DNA of 64,000 nt from Streptomyces sp. NBC_01775 (GTDB taxonomy: Bacteria > Actinomycetota > Actinomycetes > Streptomycetales > Streptomycetaceae). The translations under genes and the position numbers were made by a program. Below the pieces are notes generated by a model. It was not told where the DNA came from. It searched no databases and saw nothing but the letters and a program-made list of their open reading frames with translations. Shown piece after piece: positions 57,792-64,000 of the stretch (the stretch's first letter is position 1; each line of letters begins with the position of its first letter). Location: assembly GCF_035917675.1 (NCBI RefSeq), contig NZ_CP109104.1:7502001-7566000 (forward strand), in the 5' to 3' direction.

Positions 57792-59459
57792 ATGACCGGG
57801 ACGACCACGGCCGCATCGCGAGAGGCGGCGGACGTCCCCGGGCACGGAGCGGACCCGCGCCATGCGGGCGGGAGCGCCAACCGCTGGACCGTGCTCGTCG
57901 TCCTCTGCTCGAGCCTGTTCCTGGTGGCCGTCGACGCCACCGTGCTGCACGTCGCCGTGCCCGCCGTGTCCGAGGACCTGCGGCCCGGCTCGGCCCAGCT
58001 GCTGTGGATCGTCGACGCCTACCCGCTCATGTGTGCCTCGCTGCTCATCCTCTTCGGCACCCTCGGCGACCGGGTGGGCCGCCGCCGGGTGCTGCTGTTC
58101 GGGTACGCGCTCTTCGCCGTGGCCTCCGGCGTGGCCGCCTACGCGCAGTCCGCCGGCGTACTGATCGGGGCTCGTGCGCTGCTCGGCGTCGGCGGCGCCA
58201 TGATCATGCCGGCGACGCTGTCGATACTGCGGCAGGTCTTCCCCGACCGCCGCGAGCGCGCGCTGGCCGTCGGCATCTGGAGCGCGGTGGCGGCGGTGGG
58301 CGCCGCTGTCGGCCCGCTGGTGGGCGGGCTGCTGCTGGAGCACTTCTGGTGGGGCTCGGTCTTCCTGATCAACATTCCGCTGATGGCCGCCGGCCTGCCG
58401 CTGGGCCGCTGGCTGCTGCCCGAGTCCGTCAGCGGGGGCGAGGGCCCCTGGGACGTGCTCGGCGCGGTCCTGGCAGCCGCCGGACTGTGCGGGGCGATCT
58501 TCGGGGTCAAGCGCGCCGGCGGCGGCGAGCTGTACTCGGCGGGCACCTGGCTGCCGCTGCTGGCCGGTGCCGCCCTGCTGGTGGTGTTCGTACGCCGCCA
58601 GCGCAGGCGCCCCCACCCGCTGATCGACTTCGGCACCCTGACCCGCGCCGCCTTCGGTACCTCGGTCGGCTGCATCGTGCTGACGGTGCTGGCGCTGGTC
58701 GGTCTCGCGCTGATCGCCGCGCAGTACCTCCAGCTCGTGCTGGGGCTCTCCCCGCTCCAGACCGGGATGCGGCTGCTGCCGCTGTCCGTCGCCGCCATCG
58801 CCGCAGGCCTCGTCGGCTCCCGGCTGCTGGCCCTGCTGGGGCCGCGCACGATGGTGGCGCTCGGCTTCCTGGTCACGGCCGTGGCCGTGCTGTGCCTGAC
58901 GGGACTGGACGAGCAGGACAGGCCGGGCCTCCTCATCGGCGGCTTCGTGCTGCTGGGCTTCGGCCTGGAGACCACCTTGTTCGGCTGCTACGAGTCGATG
59001 CTGAGCGAGGCACCCCCCGAGCAGTCGGGCGGTGCCGCCGCCGTCGGCGAGACCGCCTACCAGCTCGGCGCCGGCATGGGCATCGCCCTGCTCGGCAGCG
59101 TCATGAACGCCGCCTACGGACCGGGCGTGCGCGGCGTCGCGGGCCATTCCGGGGTGTCGGACGCGGCCAGCGCCGACGCCAGCAACTCGCTGGGCGAGGC
59201 GTACGAGGTCGCCGCCCACTTGGACGGCCCGGCCGGCCACGCGCTGCGGGAGGCGGCCCGCGCCTCCTTCGTCTCCGGACTGCATGTGACGCTGCTGGTC
59301 AGCGCGGGCTTGCTGCTGCTCGGCGCGGTGGCGGCGCTGCGGCTGCCCCGCCACATGGAAGGCACCCAGGGGCGCGGCGACGAAGAGTGCTCCGGCGGGC
59401 CGAAGGAGCAGGACAGCGGCACGGGGAGCCTCTTGTCGAGGGGCATTACCCGGTCGTAG
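57792..59459 (+). CDS. MFS drug-efflux transporter (DHA2/EmrB-QacA type)
   Basis: 555 residues from ATG 57792 (GAGGAGG 8 bases before); an upstream frame to 57633 is not coding. Fourteen membrane helices expected: DATVLHVAVPAVSEDL in helix 1, DAYPLMCASLLILFGTLGDR with motif A (GDRVGRRR), and IGARALLGVGGAMIMPATLS as motif C-like. Proton-coupled efflux of toxic or antibiotic compounds. No regulator adjacent. Confidence 0.92.
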   Translation: MTGTTTAASREAADVPGHGADPRHAGGSANRWTVLVVLCSSLFLVAVDATVLHVAVPAVSEDLRPGSAQLLWIVDAYPLMCASLLILFGTLGDRVGRRRVLLFGYALFAVASGVAAYAQSAGVLIGARALLGVGGAMIMPATLSILRQVFPDRRERALAVGIWSAVAAVGAAVGPLVGGLLLEHFWWGSVFLINIPLMAAGLPLGRWLLPESVSGGEGPWDVLGAVLAAAGLCGAIFGVKRAGGGELYSAGTWLPLLAGAALLVVFVRRQRRRPHPLIDFGTLTRAAFGTSVGCIVLTVLALVGLALIAAQYLQLVLGLSPLQTGMRLLPLSVAAIAAGLVGSRLLALLGPRTMVALGFLVTAVAVLCLTGLDEQDRPGLLIGGFVLLGFGLETTLFGCYESMLSEAPPEQSGGAAAVGETAYQLGAGMGIALLGSVMNAAYGPGVRGVAGHSGVSDAASADASNSLGEAYEVAAHLDGPAGHALREAARASFVSGLHVTLLVSAGLLLLGAVAALRLPRHMEGTQGRGDEECSGGPKEQDSGTGSLLSRGITRS

Positions 59460-59505
59460 CGTCAGGCGCGTATCCGTGATCGTTCCACCGCCGGAGGCGC
59501 CTGCC

Positions 59506-60699
59506 ATGAGCCCGACGTCAGCGAAGTCAGCGTTCGACGCGCACGACCCGCTGGGGATCGACGACCTGCTCAGCGACGAGGACCGTGCCGTGCGCGAGAC
59601 CGTGCGCTCCTGGGCCGCCGACCGCGTCCTGCCCGGTATCGCCGACTGGTACGAGCGCGGCGAGCTGCCCGGCGTCCGCGAGCTGGCCCGCGAGCTGGGC
59701 GGCATCGGCGCGCTGGGGATGCAGCTCTCCGGCTACGGCTGCGCGGGCGCCAGCGCCGTGCAGTACGGGCTGGCCTGTCTGGAGCTGGAGGCCGCCGACT
59801 CGGGCATCCGCTCCCTGGTCTCGGTGCAGGGCTCCCTGGCGATGTACGCCATCCACCGCTTCGGCAGCGAGGAGCAAAAGAGCACCTGGCTGCCCCGGAT
59901 GGCCTCCGGCGAGGTCATCGGCTGCTTCGGCCTGACCGAGCCGGACCACGGCTCGGACCCCGGCGGGATGCGCACCTACGCCAAACGCGAGGGCTCGGAC
60001 TGGGTGCTGACGGGCCGCAAGATGTGGATCACCAACGGCTCGGTCGCGGGGGTGGCCGTGGTGTGGGCCCGCACCGACGACGGCATCCGCGGCTTCGTCG
60101 TCCCCACCGACAGCCCCGGCTTCTCGGCGCCGGAGATCCGGCACAAGTGGTCGCTGCGCGCCTCGGTCACCAGCGAGCTGGTCCTGGACGAGGTGCGGCT
60201 GCCGGCCGACGCGGTGTTGCCGGAAGGCGGCGGGCTGCGCGGCCCGCTCAGCTGTCTGAGCCACGCCCGCTACGGCATCGTGTGGGGCTCTATGGGCGCT
60301 GCCCGCTCCTGCTTCGAGGCCGCGCTCGGCTACGCGAAGGAGCGCGAGCAGTTCGGCAGGCCGCTGGCGGGCTTCCAGCTCACCCAGGCGAAGCTCGCGG
60401 ACATGGCCGTCGAGCTGCACAAGGGCGTGCTGCTGGCCCACCACCTGGGGACGCGGATGGACGCGGGACGGCTGCGGCCCGAGCAGGTCAGCTTCGGGAA
60501 GCTCAACAACACCCGCGAGGCGATCGAGATCTGCCGCACGGCCCGTACGATCCTGGGCGCCAACGGGATCTCGCTCGAATACCCCGTGATGCGGCACGCG
60601 ACCAACCTGGAGTCCGTGCTCACCTATGAGGGCACGGTCGAGATGCACCAATTGGTGCTCGGCAAGGCCCTGACGGGCCACGATGCCTTCCGGGGCTGA
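59506..60699 (+). CDS. Acyl-CoA dehydrogenase, glutaryl-CoA dehydrogenase-like
   Basis: 397 residues from ATG 59506 (GGAGG 8 bases before). FAD-dependent: GCFGLTEPDHGSDPGGM near residue 148, KMWITNGSVAGVAVVWART near 180, and the catalytic Glu in the segment LTYEGTVEMHQLVLGKALTG near 372, typical of glutaryl-CoA dehydrogenases. Glutarate degradation via lysine is a possible role but not certain. Confidence 0.92.
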   Translation: MSPTSAKSAFDAHDPLGIDDLLSDEDRAVRETVRSWAADRVLPGIADWYERGELPGVRELARELGGIGALGMQLSGYGCAGASAVQYGLACLELEAADSGIRSLVSVQGSLAMYAIHRFGSEEQKSTWLPRMASGEVIGCFGLTEPDHGSDPGGMRTYAKREGSDWVLTGRKMWITNGSVAGVAVVWARTDDGIRGFVVPTDSPGFSAPEIRHKWSLRASVTSELVLDEVRLPADAVLPEGGGLRGPLSCLSHARYGIVWGSMGAARSCFEAALGYAKEREQFGRPLAGFQLTQAKLADMAVELHKGVLLAHHLGTRMDAGRLRPEQVSFGKLNNTREAIEICRTARTILGANGISLEYPVMRHATNLESVLTYEGTVEMHQLVLGKALTGHDAFRG

Positions 60700-60722
60700 C
60701 CCTTCGGCCCCCCGGAGCAGCG

Positions 60723-60753
60723 GAGGGTGTGGGGCACGGCGCCCCACACCCTC
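60723..60753. terminator. Bidirectional terminator between acyl-CoA dehydrogenase and SepF-like genes
   Basis: Perfect 13-bp stem (60723-60735 with 60741-60753), 5-base loop acggc, between convergent genes. Confidence 0.82.
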
Positions 60754-60756
60754 GCG

Positions 60757-61218
60757 CTAACTCTGGTTGAAGAAGCCGCCAGGGTCGCGGCGGTCCTCGT
60801 TGCTGACGATCTTGTAGTCGTTGGGAGTGAGCAGGAAGACGCGGGTCGCCACTCGTTCGATGGACCCCCGCAGTCCGAAGGTCAGCCCCGCGGCGAAGTC
60901 GACGACGCGCTTGGCGTCGGCGGACTCCATCGCCGTGAGGTTGACGATGACCGGAACGCCGTCCCGGAACAGCTCACCGATGCCCCGGGCATCCCGGAAG
61001 CAGTCCGGGGTGACCGTCGCGATCTTGGTCCCCTGATCCTGTGCCGTTTCCGCCGTGACGCGGACTCTGGGGTCCGTCACCCACGACTCACGGGCGGCGT
61101 CTGAGGGCTCCGGCCCTTCGGACGGCCCGTCTTCCGGCCCGTCGGCGTAGTCGTAGTAACGCATCTCGCTGTCGTCGACGAGGCCCAGCCAGGCACTCGC
61201 CTTGCGCACCGATCCCAT
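60757..61218 (-). CDS. SepF-like cell-division protein (SflA-type)
   Basis: 153 residues from ATG 61218, with a GAGGAGAGGAGG site before; the frame to 61248 is not needed. N-terminal [20 protein letters not shown] is the membrane-binding amphipathic helix of actinobacterial SepF proteins, an acidic linker follows, and the SepF core ([40 protein letters not shown]) mediates FtsZ binding. Streptomyces have several SepF-like proteins; not being next to ftsZ, this one fits the SflA/SflB group that acts in sporulation. Confidence 0.9.
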   Translation of the reverse strand: MGSVRKASAWLGLVDDSEMRYYDYADGPEDGPSEGPEPSDAARESWVTDPRVRVTAETAQDQGTKIATVTPDCFRDARGIGELFRDGVPVIVNLTAMESADAKRVVDFAAGLTFGLRGSIERVATRVFLLTPNDYKIVSNEDRRDPGGFFNQS

Positions 61219-61768
61219 GGACGCCTCCTCTCCTCGCGCGGGTCCCACTTGTTCTCAGCTCTCCGCCGCGGGTCCGCAACCCCTATGGTCGTCCATGATG
61301 CTGATGATGCGCCAAGCGGATACCCATCCCGCACGGTATTCGTGACGTTTCTGGTGCAGAACATGTGGCGCTCGATCAGGAATCTTGCCCTGTGCGGCGG
61401 GTGACGGAGCGCAAGATGAGGCGTATTGCCCCGTTCCCGCCGGATGGGTGGCCTTCAGGGACATCCGAGTGAGGGATCGCCTCACGCTCTACACCCGTCC
61501 GTTGGGAGCATTCCGGACACTCGCGGATTGACCGGTATGACTTCCGGCACACGCGAGGGGAACAGTGGAAGAACTTCCGGGGCGGTCCTGAGAGGGCGAA
61601 GCCGGGAGCCGCGGGGCGCAAGACGCGGCTGTGACAACTGAGGCTCCCCCGGCGGGATCTGGACCCTAGGAGTCCGAAAGCGGGCCTTGCGATTCCGGAA
61701 AATCACTGTGAATACTCCATGCAGCGTTTGTCAGGAGCACGCTTGATTTTCCCTGATCGGGAGGAAAA
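61219..61768. other. Divergent intergenic region between SepF-like and protease genes
   Basis: 550 bases with no convincing gene. A stretch near 61640-61690 recalls the 3' half of a tRNA on the minus strand but does not fold as one. The promoters of both flanking genes must lie here. Confidence 0.5.
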
Positions 61769-62686
61769 GTGACGTTCAAGCGCACTACAGCCAGCGACAC
61801 CTCGGCACGCCGCAGACGTAACCGGCTGATCGCCGTCGCGTCCGGCATGGCGGCGGCCGGGGCGCTCATGGTGCCCGCGACGGCGTCCGCCGAAGCTCCG
61901 TCTCCCCACACCTACACCGCGAGCCAGCTCGGCGACGCAAGCGACGCCGTGCGCTCGGCCGACGTGGCAGGCACCGCCTGGCACGTCGACAAGAAGAGCA
62001 ACAGGCTGGTCGTGACCGCGGACAGCCGCGTCTCGAAGTCCGAACTGACCAGCATCAAGCGCGAAGCGGGCAGCAGTGCGGGAGCGCTGGACATCGAGCG
62101 CACCAAGGGCACGTTCAAGAAATTGCTGTCGGGCGGCGACCCGATCTACGCGCAGGCAGGCTGGCGCTGCTCGGTGGGCTTCAACGTCCGCAGCGGCAGC
62201 ACCTACTACTTCCTGACCGCCGGTCACTGCACCGACGGCGCGGGCAACTGGTACACCAACTCCGGGCTCACCACCCTCATCGGCCCCACGGCCGGCTCCA
62301 GCTTCCCGGGCAACGACTACGGCTTGGTGCGCTACAGCAACTCCGCCATCGCCCATCCGGGAACGGTCGGCAACGTCGAGATCACCGGCGCGGGCAACGC
62401 CTCCGTCGGCCAGACGGTCACCCGGCGCGGCAGCACCACCGGCACCCACAGCGGACAGGTCACCGCGCTCAACGCGACCGTCAACTACGGCGGCGGCGAC
62501 ATCGTCAACGGGCTGATCCGCACCACCGTCTGCGCCGAGCCCGGCGACAGCGGCGGGCCCCTCTACTCCGGCAGCACCGCACTGGGCCTGACCTCGGGCG
62601 GCAGCGGCAACTGCTCCAGCGGAGGCACGACCTTCTTCCAGCCGGTCCCCGAAGCGCTCAGCGCCTACGGCGTCAGCATCTACTGA
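61769..62686 (+). CDS. sprB: Secreted streptogrisin B-type serine protease (S1E)
   Basis: 305 residues from GTG 61769 (GGAGG 4 bases before). Signal peptide at residues 1-41 ([20 protein letters not shown]), a propeptide to about residue 118 ([20 protein letters not shown]), and a chymotrypsin-fold domain starting [20 protein letters not shown]. Catalytic triad: His in [10 protein letters not shown] near 153, Asp in [10 protein letters not shown], Ser in [12 protein letters not shown] near 264. Very close in sequence pattern to streptogrisins A/B; alternative is the A type. Confidence 0.93.
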   Translation: MTFKRTTASDTSARRRRNRLIAVASGMAAAGALMVPATASAEAPSPHTYTASQLGDASDAVRSADVAGTAWHVDKKSNRLVVTADSRVSKSELTSIKREAGSSAGALDIERTKGTFKKLLSGGDPIYAQAGWRCSVGFNVRSGSTYYFLTAGHCTDGAGNWYTNSGLTTLIGPTAGSSFPGNDYGLVRYSNSAIAHPGTVGNVEITGAGNASVGQTVTRRGSTTGTHSGQVTALNATVNYGGGDIVNGLIRTTVCAEPGDSGGPLYSGSTALGLTSGGSGNCSSGGTTFFQPVPEALSAYGVSIY

Positions 62687-62886
62687 CCCTGACGCGTACT
62701 TCGGCACCACCCGTACTGCTTGCCCGCGCACGTCCCACGGCGTGCGCGGGCAGGCGCGCAGCGGGTCTCGACCGGGTGACCTGTCCCGGTTACGGTGAGG
62801 GATACCTCTCTACTGCATTCCCCCGGAAATCTCCCTGAACATCCCGGGGTTCGCCCCCGCGCCGCGTGCGTCGGCAGGAGGCCGTC

Positions 62887-63753
62887 ATGGTCGTGGAGCT
62901 GGTGGCGACAGGACTCTCCCTGGGGGCGCTCTACGTCCTCGCGGCGGCGCGTGTGGTCCGGCAGTACGAACGCGGCCTGGTCTTCCGGCTCGGCCGGCTG
63001 CGGCCCGAGGTCAAGAGTCCGGGGTTCACGATGATCCTGCCGGGGGTCGACCGCCTCCAGAAGGTCAGCATGCAGATCATCACGGCGCCGGTGCCCGGCC
63101 AGGAGGGCATCACCCGCGACAACGTCACGGTGCGGGTGGATGCCGTGGTCTACTTCCGCGTCGTCGATCCGGCGCAGGCGATCGTGCACGTGGAGGACTA
63201 CCGCTTCGCGGTGAGTCAGATGGCCCAGACCTCGCTGCGCTCCATCATCGGCAAGAGCGAGCTGGACGACCTGCTCTCCAGCCGCGAGAAGCTCAACCAG
63301 GGCCTGGAGCTGATGACCGACAGCCCCGCCGTCGAGTGGGGCGTGACCGTGGACCGTGTCGAGATCAAGGACGTCTCGCTGCCGGAGACGATGAAGCGCT
63401 CGATGGCCCGTCAGGCGGAGGCCCAGCGCGACCGCAGAGCCCGGATCATCAACGCCGACGCGGAACTGGAAGCCTCCAAGAAGCTCGCCGAGGCGGCCGA
63501 GCAGATGGCGGACACCCCCGCCGCGCTCCAGCTGAGGCTGTTGCAGACGGTGGCCTCGGTGGCGACGGAGAAGAACTCCACGCTGGTACTGCCCTTCCCC
63601 GTCGAGCTGCTCCGCTTCCTGGAGGGCCCGCGCGAGGAGCGGCCGGCCGCGCGCGTCCGCGGTCCCGCCCGTGGAGAGCTCCGCGCCGGGCGGAGCCGCG
63701 CCGGAGGCCCCCGCGCCGGGCGGAGCCGCGCCGGACACGTCCGCGGCGCGTGA
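62887..63753 (+). CDS. SPFH/band-7 (slipin-like) membrane protein with Arg/Ala/Gly repeat tail
   Basis: 288 residues from ATG 62887 (AGGAGG 5 bases before). N-terminal membrane segment VVELVATGLSLGALYVLAAA, then band-7 domain: YERGLVFRLGRLRPEVKSPG, DNVTVRVDAVVYFRVVDPAQ, and ETMKRSMARQAEAQRDRRAR near residue 170. Slipin/stomatin-like scaffold of membrane microdomains. The last 30 residues repeat RAGRSRAGGPRAGRSRAGH in step with a DNA repeat. Confidence 0.92.
   Translation: MVVELVATGLSLGALYVLAAARVVRQYERGLVFRLGRLRPEVKSPGFTMILPGVDRLQKVSMQIITAPVPGQEGITRDNVTVRVDAVVYFRVVDPAQAIVHVEDYRFAVSQMAQTSLRSIIGKSELDDLLSSREKLNQGLELMTDSPAVEWGVTVDRVEIKDVSLPETMKRSMARQAEAQRDRRARIINADAELEASKKLAEAAEQMADTPAALQLRLLQTVASVATEKNSTLVLPFPVELLRFLEGPREERPAARVRGPARGELRAGRSRAGGPRAGRSRAGHVRGA
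63659..63748 (+). repeat. Short in-frame direct repeat in the band-7 gene tail
   Basis: A 24-base unit, ccgggcggagccgcgccgga with minor changes, occurs twice at about 63687 and 63717 and gives the Arg-Ala-Gly-Arg-Ser motif twice. The copies are in frame, so length change would not disrupt the protein. Confidence 0.6.
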
Positions 63754-64000
63754 GCGGGAGCGTGCGGTGGAAGGGAAAGCTTCCGTCGAACTGCCTGATT
63801 TGCCGCCGGAATCTGGCCGCTGAGGAGCGATTACCAGACAGGACTAATCCTTACGGCGGGAACACGCGACGTCGCTACGCGTGTCCGTATGGTGGGACGA
63901 CGTGCGAGAGGACGGGACGTTCGGCCCCTTGACCCCGCTCCCGAACTTCCGGTCGGGTGACGCGATCTGAGTCTTGTGAGTCAACCGGCGCGCTCGCAAT
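63754..64000. other. Intergenic right edge of window
   Basis: 247 bases without a supported gene; it contains direct and inverted short repeats but no clear terminator or promoter. Confidence 0.4.

Noticed and set aside
61640..61695. tRNA-like 3' half on the minus strand
   Set aside because: No matching 5' acceptor arm, no standard T-loop and no proper anticodon loop; at best a remnant.

Overview
The window reads as chromosome of a Streptomyces or very close relative. The base composition is very high in G+C, codons end almost always in G or C, and several gene orders are typical of the genus: tlyA-nadK-recN, pyrG-NUDIX, parA-scpA-scpB-pseudouridine synthase, aroH-tyrA-cmk-acyltransferase-der. 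A desferrioxamine operon, a streptogrisin protease, an Rpf/LysM wall hydrolase and a sporulation-type SepF paralogue support this. The genus call is inference from content; no search was run.

Layout. 1-1430: 3' part of a 23S rRNA gene, the 5S gene and a strong terminator. 1501-3129: a TPR protein with a long Arg/Asp/Gly-rich disordered head. 3282-8561 (minus): the siderophore operon desA-desB-desC-desD behind an iron box. 8790-11591: a DUF1015 gene and a HAD phosphatase facing away from each other across a 21-bp tandem repeat. 11749-17123: siderophore uptake, with a reductase and a binding lipoprotein on minus and two FecCD permeases and an ATPase on plus, diverging from a second, near-perfect iron box. 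17168-22913: small acidic protein, tlyA, nadK, recN, glycosyltransferase. 23085-26407: LacI regulator and a GH16-GH64 beta-1,3-glucanase operon with a palindromic operator. 26489-36400: GH15 enzyme, pyrG, NUDIX, an NTPase-TPR protein, alanine dehydrogenase and a ParA ATPase. 36397-45256: a small putative ribbon-helix-helix protein, scpA, scpB, pseudouridine synthase, DUF952, chorismate mutase, tyrA, cmk, acyltransferase and der.

45299-49059 is less conserved: two proteins of unknown function, an Rpf-LysM secreted protein, a 16-bp repeat array and what look like the remains of two divergent genes whose 5' ends have been lost. 49267-64000 is mixed accessory and core content: a GT4 glycosyltransferase coupled to an unknown protein, a WYL regulator that overlaps a solitary ctaD tail to tail, an I78 inhibitor-like protein, PAP2 phosphatase, PIG-V-type mannosyltransferase, MFS exporter, acyl-CoA dehydrogenase, SepF-like protein, streptogrisin B-type protease and a band-7 protein.

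Functional links: siderophore production and two uptake arms share the same iron-box motif, so they probably form one iron-starvation regulon. The glucanase operon is probably induced by oligosaccharide release of the LacI repressor. The ParA/small protein/ScpAB block joins chromosome partition and condensation genes with a rRNA pseudouridine synthase. No insertion sequence, prophage, CRISPR array or tRNA gene was found.
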